Shown here piece by piece: positions 25,655 to 33,327 of a stretch of 64,000 nt of DNA (position 1 is its first letter; the number at the start of each line of letters is the position of its first letter). The notes beneath the pieces were generated by a model, which was not told the DNA's origin, made no database searches, and saw only the letters and a list, made by a program, of their open reading frames with translations. Made by a program: the position numbers and the translations under genes. The stretch comes from Mucisphaera sp965279675. GTDB lineage: Bacteria > Planctomycetota > Phycisphaerae > Phycisphaerales > Phycisphaeraceae. Location: assembly GCF_965279675.1 (NCBI RefSeq), contig NZ_CBDIIJ010000002.1:248001-312000 (forward strand), written 5' to 3'.

Positions 25655-26911
25655 ATGCCCGAAACCGACGTCCTCCTGCTCTCCGAACTCGCCCCCTGGC
25701 CGCTCGACCACGGCGGGCGCCTCCGCGTCTACCACCTCGCCCTCAACCTCCACCAGCAAGGCCTCCGCATCCGCGTCGCCAGCCCCGGCCCCCTCCCCAA
25801 CGACGCGCCCGACGCCATCCACCAACTCACCCTCCCCTGGCCCTCAAAGCCCGACCCACCAACCACCCAGACCTTCCTCAAAAACTGGCAGGGCCCCCTC
25901 GCTCCCCTCCGCCACCGCCTCGCCCGCCACCAGGGCATCAACTCCGACACCTACGCCCACGCTCTCACGCTGTCTCGGCAACACAACCCCGCCGCCGTCA
26001 TCGCCGTCGGCCAGCACGCCCCAATGATGCTCCGCGGACTCCCCACCGACCTCACCCGCATCTGGTACGCCGCCGACGACGTCGTCGCCTTCCTCCTCTC
26101 CTGCATGCGCCGCGAACCCCTCTCCCGCTGGCCCTCCCGCCTCTACAGCACCGCCCTTCACACCGCCCTCGAAACCGCCTTCGGCCAACTCGACGGCATC
26201 GTCGGCGTCTCCAACACCGACCAACGCTTCCTCAACACCCTCGGACGACCACGCATCGGTCGTGTCATCCCCAACGGCGTCGACCTCACCGAATTCAACC
26301 CACCCACACCCCCCACCAACCCCGAGCCCCAAACCCTCGTCTTCTGGGGCCGACTCGACTTCGAACCCAACATCGACGGCCTCCGCTGGTTCGCCCGCGA
26401 AGCCTGGCCAACCCTCCACCGCCGCAACCCCAACGCTCGCTGGCGCATCATTGGCCGAGGCAACCACCCCAGCCTCGCACCCCTCAAAACCACACCAGGC
26501 ATCGACTGGCTCGGCGCTGTCGATGACATCAAGCCCCACGCCCACAACGCCGCCGTCACCATCCTCCCCATGCGCTGCGGCGGGGGCATCAAGAACAAAC
26601 TCCTCGAAGCCCTCGCCCTCGGCCGCCCCGTCGTCTGCACCCCACGCGCCCTAACCGGACTGCCCACCGACCACCGCATGCCCCCCGTCCGACTCGGCTC
26701 CACCGCAAAGCAACTCACCCAGGCCATCGAGCAACTCTGGCAGCACCCCGCCACCGCTAACCGACTCGGCAACAGCGCCCGCACCTGGGCCACCCGACAC
26801 GCAGGCTGGGACCGCACCGCACACTCCTTCATCCAACTCATCAACGACTGCACGCCCACCAACCACCAGCTCACGCAAACGTCGCTTCATACTCGCACGC
26901 AAGCCGCCTAG
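25655..26911 (+). CDS. Glycosyltransferase (GT4-like)
   Basis: This 418-residue GT-B glycosyltransferase has an N-terminal domain with SELAPWPLDHGGRLRVYHLALNL and a C-terminal domain with TLVFWGRLDFEPNIDGLRWF, WRIIGRGNHP and the donor-binding MRCGGGIKNKLLEALALGRPVVCT. The GGRLRVY and GGGIKNKLLEA signatures are like those of the exopolysaccharide glycosyltransferases that use a GGG-I-K-x-K loop. It forms a two-gene unit with the upstream glycosyltransferase. Confidence 0.82.
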   Translation: MPETDVLLLSELAPWPLDHGGRLRVYHLALNLHQQGLRIRVASPGPLPNDAPDAIHQLTLPWPSKPDPPTTQTFLKNWQGPLAPLRHRLARHQGINSDTYAHALTLSRQHNPAAVIAVGQHAPMMLRGLPTDLTRIWYAADDVVAFLLSCMRREPLSRWPSRLYSTALHTALETAFGQLDGIVGVSNTDQRFLNTLGRPRIGRVIPNGVDLTEFNPPTPPTNPEPQTLVFWGRLDFEPNIDGLRWFAREAWPTLHRRNPNARWRIIGRGNHPSLAPLKTTPGIDWLGAVDDIKPHAHNAAVTILPMRCGGGIKNKLLEALALGRPVVCTPRALTGLPTDHRMPPVRLGSTAKQLTQAIEQLWQHPATANRLGNSARTWATRHAGWDRTAHSFIQLINDCTPTNHQLTQTSLHTRTQAA

Positions 26912-27008
26912 CTTGCCACACCTGCACAGACCCACCTCTTTCAGAAGACCCAGACGACTTCCACCGTATAGGACGCACCCACGTCCAGAAATCTCCCGAT
27001 GCTCATAA

Positions 27009-27026
27009 CGAGGCAGCACAGCCTCG
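27009..27026 (+). promoter_or_regulatory. Hairpin next to the ribosome-binding site of the following gene
   Basis: CGAGGC and GCCTCG form a perfect 6-base-pair stem with a 6-base loop. Its 3' edge touches GGAG at 27026, the only ribosome-binding site of the gene at 27039, so it could affect translation. Confidence 0.25.
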
Positions 27027-27038
27027 GAGACGCACGCC

Positions 27039-27578
27039 ATGGCCTGGACAACCATGCATTTCGCTGTCGGCATGATCGCCGGCGGAGCCATCGGGATGGC
27101 AGCATCCGCGCTGCTCGGCCGCGGCACGCGCTGGGTCCCCCTCACCATGACCGCAGGCGGGATCTGGGCCCTCACCCCCGACCTGCCCCGACTCTTCCGC
27201 GAAGACTTCCCCTCCCTGCCCTTCGCCAGCATCCTCGGATCCAAAGACCTCGAACGCTATCTCCATAGCGTCGGCGACCTCTTCTTCCTCCATGCCAGCC
27301 TCGACGCCCAACCCAAAGAGTACGCCCTCCACGGCCTCATCCTTATCCTGATCCTCTACAACGCAGCCCTGCTTGTGCAGATCATCAGCCCACCCAAACC
27401 CCTCATCGCCGTCAAAACAAGAAGCCGCGGCCGACACCACCGCCGCCGACAGACCAGCAACCACCTGCTCACCGAACACGTCGAAAGCACCGAGACCCAG
27501 CCACCCGCCGGCCCCGCCGTCATCGGCCGCATAGACCCTACCAAATCCACGCCAAACCCCAGCTCCGCCGACGCCTGA
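27039..27578 (+). CDS. Membrane protein, possibly DUF457/YdjM-like
   Basis: I cannot name this 179-residue protein with certainty. The first half has an N-terminal His (MAWTTMHFAVGMIAGGAIG), a second segment TMTAGGIWALTPDLPRLFRED, and LHGLILILILYNAALLVQII, which is a clear membrane helix. The pattern H-x3-G followed by TPDLP is reminiscent of membrane-bound YdjM-type predicted metal-dependent hydrolases, but it is shorter and lacks the full metal motif. The C-terminal ~60 residues are basic, then Pro-rich, and probably disordered. Its stop is 2 bases from the convergent ybaB stop. Confidence 0.6.
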   Translation: MAWTTMHFAVGMIAGGAIGMAASALLGRGTRWVPLTMTAGGIWALTPDLPRLFREDFPSLPFASILGSKDLERYLHSVGDLFFLHASLDAQPKEYALHGLILILILYNAALLVQIISPPKPLIAVKTRSRGRHHRRRQTSNHLLTEHVESTETQPPAGPAVIGRIDPTKSTPNPSSADA

Positions 27579-27579
27579 C

Positions 27580-27939
27580 CTACCCAGGCAGCAGATTCTC
27601 AAGCCCCGGCAGATCCAAACCACCCATCGCTTCCTTCACCGCCTCGCGAATCATCGCCTGCGCCTTCGCCATCCCCGCATTCACCGCCTCCGCCGTCAGG
27701 TCTTCCAGCATCCGCTGATCCGCCTCACCCGACGCGGCCAGCACCGCCGGATCAAACCGGATCTCCACCACCTTCAGATGCCCGCTCACCACCACCCGCA
27801 CCACACCACCCCCAGCCTCCGCCTCGACCGTCCGCCGACCCAGTTCCTCCTTGAGCGCCTCAGCCTTCGCCTTCAACTCGTCCTTGTTCGCCATCAGCTT
27901 GCCGAGCTGCTGCATCATCTTCATCTGCTCAAACATCAA
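27580..27939 (-). CDS. YbaB/EbfC nucleoid-associated protein
   Basis: This 119-residue protein matches the YbaB/EbfC family of small dimeric DNA-binding proteins: N-terminal Met/Gln-rich helix (FEQMKMMQQLGKLMANKDEL), central strands with VVRVVVSGHLKVVEIRFDP, and a C-terminal helix. In many bacteria ybaB lies behind dnaX as here. The ATG start overlaps the stop of the dnaX tau frame by 4 bases, which is evidence that ribosomes do reach the end of that frame. recR, the usual third member, is not present. Confidence 0.92.
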   Translation of the reverse strand: MMFEQMKMMQQLGKLMANKDELKAKAEALKEELGRRTVEAEAGGGVVRVVVSGHLKVVEIRFDPAVLAASGEADQRMLEDLTAEAVNAGMAKAQAMIREAVKEAMGGLDLPGLENLLPG

Positions 27940-28475
27940 ACCGTCTCCTCATCGTCACCACCCCCAGCGTCGAGCTTCCGAATGTTCATGATCGAGGCAT
28001 CCGGGAACACCTCCATCACCATCTTCACCCCCGGCCCATCCAGAGCCTCCCGCACATCATCCTGACCCGGCCCCGAACGACCCGCCGCCGGCCTCTCACC
28101 AGGGTCCGTCCGACCCGCCTCGACACGCACCTCCACCCGCGATCCCACCGCCGCCGAAATCAAATCCGTCAGCCGCTGCCGGTGATTCGACATCGACAGA
28201 AACCGCACCGCGTCACGCTTGCTGGGCCGCGCCCCCACCACCGCCACCCCATCCCCGATCGATACCAGCCGGAGCAGGTCCACCCACGCCAGCGAACTGC
28301 TCGCCGCCGCCGCTTCCTCCACCCGAGCCCAAACCGCTTTCGCATCACCCGCATCCGCCACCGGCTCGACGACCGGAGCCTTCGAAACAGCACCCCCCAA
28401 CGATGCACCAGCCGCCGGCTTCGGCCGAGACACCTCAGCACCCGGCGTCCCTACCTCACGACCGACTTTTTTTTT
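27936..28475 (-). CDS. dnaX: dnaX tau-specific C-terminal region, read by -1 frameshift
   Basis: This open frame has no good start of its own but is continuous with dnaX through the 10-A run at 28467-28476. Read through by a -1 shift, it gives a 571-residue tau subunit instead of the 399-residue short form. The sequence VWARVEEAAAASSSLAWVDL and RFLSMSNHRQRLTDLISAAVG is like the DnaX C-terminal domain that contacts DNA polymerase III alpha and the helicase. Its stop overlaps ybaB by 4 bases. A GTG at 28433 could be mistaken for a separate gene start. Confidence 0.82.
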   Translation of the reverse strand, partial: KKKVGREVGTPGAEVSRPKPAAGASLGGAVSKAPVVEPVADAGDAKAVWARVEEAAAASSSLAWVDLLRLVSIGDGVAVVGARPSKRDAVRFLSMSNHRQRLTDLISAAVGSRVEVRVEAGRTDPGERPAAGRSGPGQDDVREALDGPGVKMVMEVFPDASIMNIRKLDAGGGDDEETV

Positions 28476-29650
28476 TCCGCGCCGGCCGCCACCCCGCCCG
28501 ACAACAACCCCGCCACATCCGCCATCTTCTCTGCCAGCGCCATCCGCACCAGCGTCGCGTCCAGCAGCGCCCGCGGGCTCGCACTGCTCTTGGCATGACG
28601 CTGGAGGTTCTCACCCAGCATCATCAGATACACCAACCCCTGCGTATCAAACCGACTAGCCAACGCAGCCGACGCCTCACGCCCCTCCGCCGGCAACTCC
28701 ACCAGCTCACTCTCCACCCCGCACGCCGCGATCAGCATCAGCTGCCGCAAGCGCTCAACCAAAGCCTCCACCACCTGATCCTGACTCACCCCCCGATGCA
28801 AAAGCGTCGACGCCGCCTCCAACGTCTTCGCCACATCTCCATCCGCCATCGCCGACACCAACCCATCGATCAGCTCCGACTCCGGCAGCCCCAGCAACTC
28901 CTCCAGCGTCCCCACCGACAACGCCCCGTCACCCGCCGCCGCGATCACACGATCCAGAAGCGATAGCGCATCCCGCATCGACCCATTCCCCAGCCGCGCC
29001 ACCCGCCAGATCAACTCGTCGTCCGCCTTTAGCGACTCCGAATCCACCACCGCCTTCAGGTGCTCCGCGATCTTCATCGCCGGAATCGACGGAAAATCAA
29101 ACCGCTGGCAACGCGACTGGATCGTCGCCGGCACCTTGTGAGGCTCCGTCGTGCACAGAATGAACTTCACATGCTCAGGCGGCTCCTCCATCGTCTTGAG
29201 CAACGCATTGAACGCAGCCTGCGTCAGCATGTGCACTTCGTCGATGATGTAGATCTTGAAACGAGCCGCCCCCGTCGGAGCCAGCCCCGCCCCCGCGATC
29301 AGCTCCCGCGCCTCCTCCACCCGGTTGTTCGACGCCCCGTCGATCTCGATCACGTTCAGGTCATCGCCCCGCATGATCGCCTCAGCCATCCGCCCCTGAA
29401 CGTCCTCCTCCGGGTACTCGACACCTTGCAGCTTCGGCGCATCTGTCATCGACGCCGGCGCATTCAGCGCCCGCGCCAGCAACCGCGCCATCGAGGTCTT
29501 GCCCACCCCCCGCGTCCCGCAGAACAGATACGCATGCGCGACCCGATCCCGCTCGATGGCGTTGCTCAGCGTCCGCGCCACCGCCTCCTGACCCACGACA
29601 TCGCCGAAAGCCTGAGAGCGATACCGCCGAGCCAGAACCGTATACGCCAT
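28451..29650 (-). CDS. dnaX: DNA polymerase III subunit gamma (short dnaX product)
   Basis: The clamp-loader ATPase gamma/tau. In the zero frame it gives 399 residues: LARRYRSQAFGDVVGQEAVARTL, Walker A CGTRGVGKTSMA, the DExx box YIIDEVHMLT, sensor 1 ILCTTEPHKVPATIQSRCQRF, and the collar domain. The usual four-Cys zinc motif after the Walker A is missing; that stretch reads ALNAPASMTDAPKLQG. Translation ends with SVVR just after the A run. The start at 29650 has GGAGG 8 bases upstream. The SRP RNA gene lies directly upstream. Confidence 0.93.
   Translation of the reverse strand: MAYTVLARRYRSQAFGDVVGQEAVARTLSNAIERDRVAHAYLFCGTRGVGKTSMARLLARALNAPASMTDAPKLQGVEYPEEDVQGRMAEAIMRGDDLNVIEIDGASNNRVEEARELIAGAGLAPTGAARFKIYIIDEVHMLTQAAFNALLKTMEEPPEHVKFILCTTEPHKVPATIQSRCQRFDFPSIPAMKIAEHLKAVVDSESLKADDELIWRVARLGNGSMRDALSLLDRVIAAAGDGALSVGTLEELLGLPESELIDGLVSAMADGDVAKTLEAASTLLHRGVSQDQVVEALVERLRQLMLIAACGVESELVELPAEGREASAALASRFDTQGLVYLMMLGENLQRHAKSSASPRALLDATLVRMALAEKMADVAGLLSGGVAAGAEKKKSVVR
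28467..28476 (-). promoter_or_regulatory. dnaX slippery site (10 consecutive A on the mRNA)
   Basis: The mRNA reads GCG GAA AAA AAA AAG TCG in the gamma frame. A -1 ribosomal shift, or transcriptional slippage adding one A, continues into the tau frame; without it translation stops 5 codons later. Such a run is out of place in DNA of this GC content. Confidence 0.8.
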
Positions 29651-29712
29651 CCAAAACGCCTCCAGCGACCACACGAAACCAGGGCCATCCCAAAAACCCG
29701 ACACCATCGCCC

Positions 29713-29827
29713 GGACAGGCGGTCAGGACACCAACGGCACCGGGCAGACGACGCTTAGAGCTGCTCCGGTCAAGGCCTGACCCGGTTCACGAGCCCACCC
29801 GTGCATCGGGCCCGACCGCCTGTCCGA
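29713..29827 (-). ncRNA. ffs: Signal recognition particle RNA, small bacterial type
   Basis: The 115-base transcript is closed by a perfect 13-base-pair end stem (CGGACAGGCGGTC with GACCGCCTGTCCG). Its core carries the SRP signatures GTGAACC, GGTCAGG and AGCAGC, followed by TCTAAGC, in the right order. The spacing between GGTCAGG and AGCAGC is 10 bases, as in E. coli 4.5S RNA. The bases between them read CCTTGACCGG, so the usual GGAA tetraloop is replaced by a wider loop. It lies just upstream of dnaX, in the same direction, a common arrangement. Confidence 0.9.
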
Positions 29828-29851
29828 TCGATGGATCGAGCGAACTAGCCA

Positions 29852-29880
29852 CCTTACGAAAGCACCCGCCTCCCGGCAAA
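29852..29880 (-). promoter_or_regulatory. Candidate promoter for ffs and dnaX
   Basis: On the minus strand TTGCCG and TAAGGT are separated by 17 bases. Transcription would begin about 18 bases before the 5' end of the SRP RNA stem. Confidence 0.4.
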
Positions 29881-29884
29881 CCTG

Positions 29885-29912
29885 TTGCCCCCAACCCCAC
29901 ATAACCTATCCT
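29885..29912 (+). promoter_or_regulatory. Candidate promoter for the PIN/TRAM gene
   Basis: TTGCCC and TATCCT are separated by 16 bases. Its -35 element lies 4 bases from the -35 of the oppositely directed ffs/dnaX promoter, so the two are back to back. Confidence 0.35.
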
Positions 29913-29962
29913 GAATTCATCTATTCTCCGACCGGGCATCCATCCCCTTTCGCGGACATCCC

Positions 29963-31126
29963 ATGATTATCTACATCCTCCGCGGCCTCTTCATCCTCCT
30001 CGCCGCCACCGTCACCGCCCTCTACGTCCTGCCCTTCCAGGCCGAACAGCAGGTCCGGCTCGACTACGTCATCCTCCTCATAGGCGGCACTGTCCTCCTC
30101 TGCGCCGGCATCATCGCCGCCGACGCCTACTACAAAGAGAAAAACCTCTCCGCCATCTCAGGCGTCTTCCTCGGCATCATCACCGGACTCCTCGCCACCT
30201 ACGCAGCCACCTTCCTCGTCGACCTCATCCCCGTCCTCGTCGAATTCAAAGAGCCCGAAGCCATCAACCGGCTCCTCCAGGGCGTCAAGGTCCTCCTGGG
30301 CGTCATCTTCTGCTACCTCGGCATCACCCTCGTCCTCCAGACCAAGGACGACTTCCGCTTCATCATCCCCTACGTCGAGTTCGCCAAGGAACAAAGAGGC
30401 TCACGCCCCACCCTCCTCGACACCTCCGTCATCGTCGACGGCCGCATCGTCGACATCCTCCAGACCCACGTCCTCCAGGGCTCCCTCGTCGTCCCCAAGT
30501 TCGTCCTCAACGAACTCCAGACCATCGCCGACGCCACCGACAAGCTCAAACGCGCCCGCGGACGCCGGGGCCTCGAAACCCTCCAGAAACTCCGCGAAGA
30601 ACACACCGTCGACGTCATCATCGAAGACCGCGACGCCGAAGGCGCTGGCGTCGACCAGAAACTCATCAGCCTCGCCCAGACCCTCCGCGCCCGCGTCATG
30701 ACCAACGACTACAACCTCAACCAGATCGCCCAGCTCCGGGGTGTCGAAGTCATCAACCTCAACGACCTCGCCAAAGCCCTCCGCCCCGTCGCCCTCCCCG
30801 GCGAACCCCTCCACGTCAAACTCGTCAAGCCCGGCGAAAACCCCACACAGGGCGTCGGCTACCTCGACGACGGCACCATGGTCGTCGTCGAAAACGGCCG
30901 CACCCACCTCGGCCAGCACGTCGACCTCGTCGTCACCTCCACCCTCCAAACCTCCGCCGGCCGCATGATCTTCGGCCGCTTCGCCCACGCCGAAGAAGAC
31001 GACCCCACCCCCGAGCAACCCGAAGCCCCAACCAACCCCGAGTCCCACCAACCCTCAGAAGCCACCACCCACCACCAGGAACCCGAGCGCCCCCGCCCCT
31101 CCCGTCGAAACCCAAGACGCAGTTAG
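29963..31126 (+). CDS. PIN/TRAM-domain membrane protein (YacL-like)
   Basis: This 387-residue protein has four membrane helices in residues 1-128, a PIN nuclease-like domain starting at LLDTSVIVDGRIVDIL (Asp153) with further acidic residues in LNELQTIAD and VMTNDYNLNQIA, and a TRAM RNA-binding domain near residues 285-345 (LVKPGENPTQGVGYLDDGTMVVVENG). The C-terminal 40 residues are Glu/Pro/Arg-rich and probably disordered. The family is widespread and may act on RNA at the membrane, but no substrate is established. It is the last strongly C-skewed gene before the skew switch. Confidence 0.88.
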   Translation: MIIYILRGLFILLAATVTALYVLPFQAEQQVRLDYVILLIGGTVLLCAGIIAADAYYKEKNLSAISGVFLGIITGLLATYAATFLVDLIPVLVEFKEPEAINRLLQGVKVLLGVIFCYLGITLVLQTKDDFRFIIPYVEFAKEQRGSRPTLLDTSVIVDGRIVDILQTHVLQGSLVVPKFVLNELQTIADATDKLKRARGRRGLETLQKLREEHTVDVIIEDRDAEGAGVDQKLISLAQTLRARVMTNDYNLNQIAQLRGVEVINLNDLAKALRPVALPGEPLHVKLVKPGENPTQGVGYLDDGTMVVVENGRTHLGQHVDLVVTSTLQTSAGRMIFGRFAHAEEDDPTPEQPEAPTNPESHQPSEATTHHQEPERPRPSRRNPRRS

Positions 31127-31191
31127 TTAGATAGCCGCACTCAGACCTGACTTAGGCGGTCTGTTCAGCAAATGTCCTCACGCAACTAACT
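31121..31191. repeat. Nested inverted repeats between convergent genes at the GC-skew switch
   Basis: AGTTAGTT (31121-31128) and AACTAACT (31184-31191) form a perfect 8-base inverted repeat. Inside it lies a second perfect repeat, CAGACC (31142-31147) and GGTCTG (31158-31163), with a 10-base loop. The outer left arm overlaps the PIN/TRAM stop codon, and the sucD stop lies 10 bases to the right. It may be a bidirectional terminator. It also coincides with the change of GC skew. Confidence 0.6.
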
Positions 31192-31200
31192 TCTATTGGC

Positions 31201-32106
31201 TCAGATCCCCAGTGCCTTCGCCATCGTCGTCCCCAAGTCTGCGGGCGACTCCGCGACGTGACACCCGGCTTCACGCAGCGCGTCGAGCTTGCTCTCTGCA
31301 CCGCCCTCACCACCGGAGATGATCGCCCCGGCGTGCCCCATCCGGCGGCCGGGAGGGGCCGTACGACCCGCGATAAACGCCGTGACCGGCTTCGAGAAAT
31401 GGTTGCCGATGTATTCGGCGGCCGCTTCCTCGTCGGTGCCACCGATCTCGCCGATCATCACCACGCCGTCGGTTTCGCTGTCGGCGTTGAACTGCACCAG
31501 GCAGTCGATGAAGTTCATCCCACGCACCGGGTCGCCGCCGATGCCGACGCAGGTCGTCTGCCCGATACCCAGGCTCGACGTCTGCCAAACGGCCTCGTAA
31601 GTCAAGGTACCGGAACGGGATATGATGCCCACGCTCCGCTTCGCCTCGGCGTCTTCGGGCTTCTTGTGGATGTAGCCGGGCATGATCCCGATCTTGCACT
31701 CGCCGGGCGTGATCACCCCCGGGCAGTTCGGGCCGATCAGCCGGATCTGCCGGTACTGCGGCTGAGCCAGGATCCGCTTCACCCGCATCATGTCCACCAC
31801 CGGCACCCCCTCGGTGATGCAGACAATGAGCCCGATCCCCGCGTCCGCGGCCTCCAGAATCGCATCCGCCGCGAAGGGTGGCGGCACGAAGATCATCGTC
31901 GCGTTGGCTTCAGTGGCCTCCACGGCCTCAAAAACCGTGTTGAAAATCGGCAGGCCGTTCGGGTCCTTCTGCCCGCCTTTGTTCGGCGTGACGCCGCCCA
32001 CCATCTTGGTGCCGTAGTCGAGGCACCCCTTGGTGTGGAAGGAACCGGCGGAACCCGTGATCCCCTGGCAGATCACACGCGTATTGCTGTCAACAAGAAT
32101 GCTCAT
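31201..32106 (-). CDS. sucD: Succinate-CoA ligase, alpha subunit
   Basis: SucD carries the phosphohistidine and CoA site of succinyl-CoA synthetase in the citric acid cycle. The 301-residue product shows QGITGSAGSFHTKGCLDYGTKMVGGV, IGPNCPGVITPGECKIGIMPG, and the phosphohistidine loop RRMGHAGAIISGGEGGAESK. The beta subunit gene sucC, usually adjacent, is not in the window. The gene has a nearly balanced G/C use on the top strand, unlike its left neighbour. Confidence 0.95.
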   Translation of the reverse strand: MSILVDSNTRVICQGITGSAGSFHTKGCLDYGTKMVGGVTPNKGGQKDPNGLPIFNTVFEAVEATEANATMIFVPPPFAADAILEAADAGIGLIVCITEGVPVVDMMRVKRILAQPQYRQIRLIGPNCPGVITPGECKIGIMPGYIHKKPEDAEAKRSVGIISRSGTLTYEAVWQTSSLGIGQTTCVGIGGDPVRGMNFIDCLVQFNADSETDGVVMIGEIGGTDEEAAAEYIGNHFSKPVTAFIAGRTAPPGRRMGHAGAIISGGEGGAESKLDALREAGCHVAESPADLGTTMAKALGI

Positions 32107-32161
32107 GGGGCAGGGAGGATACCCTTAGGACCGGCGCAGGACAAAAGAGGTCCCTAAATCC

Positions 32162-32731
32162 ATGTCTCAAAAGAAGCCAGAGCGTGTTCGGTGCGGCTGG
32201 GCGGCGGTCGAGCCGGAGGTCAGCTACCACGATGAGGAGTGGGGGCGGCCGGTGCGGGACGACCGGCATCTGTTCGAGATGCTGATCCTCGAAGGGGCCC
32301 AGGCGGGGCTGAGTTGGCGCACAATCCTGACCAAACGCGCGCGATACCGGCAGGTATTCGGCGGGTTTGAGCCCGAAATCGTCGCAAATTTTTCGGATTC
32401 GACGCTAAATGATCTGAAATACGACGCTGGGATCGTCCGAAATCGGCTGAAAATCGCGAGCGCGCGCACGAACTCGCGCGTTTTCCTCGACATCCAGGCC
32501 GAGCGCGGCAGCTTCGCCAAGTACCTCTGGGACTGGGTCGATGGCAAGCCGGTCGTGACCCGCTGGGCCAGCTACCGGGACTGCCCGGCGAAGACCGAGT
32601 TGTCCGACCGGATCAGCAAGGACCTCAAGAAGCGGGGGATGAGCTTCGTCGGCTCGACCATCATCTACGCCTACCTCCAGGCGGTCGGCGTCGTGGACGA
32701 CCACGAGGCCGGCTGCTGGTGTGCCGAGTGA
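32162..32731 (+). CDS. tag: DNA-3-methyladenine glycosylase I
   Basis: Tag removes 3-methyladenine from alkylated DNA. The 189-residue product has the family N-terminus RCGWA....YHDEEWGRPVRDD, the segment LEGAQAGLSWRTILTKR with the catalytic-site residues, GMSFVGSTIIYAYLQAVG, and a C-terminal HEAGCWC that supplies zinc ligands together with the N-terminal Cys and His. It stands alone, divergent from sucD. Confidence 0.94.
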   Translation: MSQKKPERVRCGWAAVEPEVSYHDEEWGRPVRDDRHLFEMLILEGAQAGLSWRTILTKRARYRQVFGGFEPEIVANFSDSTLNDLKYDAGIVRNRLKIASARTNSRVFLDIQAERGSFAKYLWDWVDGKPVVTRWASYRDCPAKTELSDRISKDLKKRGMSFVGSTIIYAYLQAVGVVDDHEAGCWCAE

Positions 32732-32773
32732 TCTGCAAATCGTTGGGTTGTTTGTGGTGCGGCGGAGTGAGGG

Positions 32774-33202
32774 TCAGCGCCAGTTGTCGTCGCCGGGGCG
32801 TTCGAGGGGTCGGCCTTCGTCTTCGTCGTACCAGTCGTCGTCGGGCATGCCGGGTCGGTTGCCGGACTCGACGGTGATGCTGGAGCGGATGCCGCCTCGG
32901 CCGTGCCAGTCGGTTCGGAGTTCGATCCAGCGTGGGCTCATGAAGTTCTTGAGGTCGTCGGCGATCTTGTTGGTGACGGCTTCGTAGAAGATGCCCTCGT
33001 TGCGGAAGGCCTGGAGGTACATCTTGAGGCTCTTGAGTTCGACGCAGGTTTTGTCGGGGACGTAGCGGAGGCTGACGACGCCGAAGTCCGGGTGGCCGGT
33101 CTTGGGGCAGAGGCTGGTGAACTCCTCGGCGACGTGCTCGATGAGGTAGTCGCGGTTGGAGGAGGGGTTGGGGAAGGACTCGAGGAGTTTGATGTCTGCC
33201 AT
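32774..33202 (-). CDS. queF: NADPH-dependent preQ0 reductase QueF
   Basis: QueF reduces the nitrile of 7-cyano-7-deazaguanine to preQ1 in queuosine synthesis. The 142-residue product is the short YkvM type. The catalytic Cys32 lies in FTSLCPKTGHPDF, and the NADPH-binding region is VELKSLKMYLQAFRNEGIFYEA. The C-terminal 25 residues are acidic and variable. TATGCT lies exactly six bases before the ATG. Confidence 0.94.
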   Translation of the reverse strand: MADIKLLESFPNPSSNRDYLIEHVAEEFTSLCPKTGHPDFGVVSLRYVPDKTCVELKSLKMYLQAFRNEGIFYEAVTNKIADDLKNFMSPRWIELRTDWHGRGGIRSSITVESGNRPGMPDDDWYDEDEGRPLERPGDDNWR

Positions 33203-33208
33203 GGCCCA

Positions 33209-33214
33209 AGCATA
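33209..33214 (-). promoter_or_regulatory. -10 element of a leaderless promoter (queF)
   Basis: TATGCT on the minus strand is followed by six bases and the ATG at 33202, with no Shine-Dalgarno sequence. Confidence 0.5.
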
Positions 33215-33314
33215 CCCAGCCTATGGCGTGCTGGCCGGGCTCAGGGGGAGTGCGGATGGTCGTGAATCTGGGCGAGGGGGGGCGTGGGGCGTGGCAAGGC
33301 GGGTCGGAGCGGGC

Positions 33315-33320
33315 TATCCT
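33315..33320 (+). promoter_or_regulatory. -10 element of a leaderless promoter (gatC)
   Basis: TATCCT ends 7 bases before the ATG at 33328, which fixes the start inside a longer open frame that begins at 33223. Confidence 0.45.
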
Positions 33321-33327
33321 CCGGCCC

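Noticed and set aside
27936..28475. dnaX as a broken gene followed by a separate hypothetical gene
   Set aside because: The break lies at A10, the downstream frame is a dnaX tail and is coupled to ybaB, so programmed frameshifting is the better explanation.
29700..32200. DnaA boxes at the skew switch
   Set aside because: No match or near match to TTATCCACA in a cluster was found by eye on either strand.
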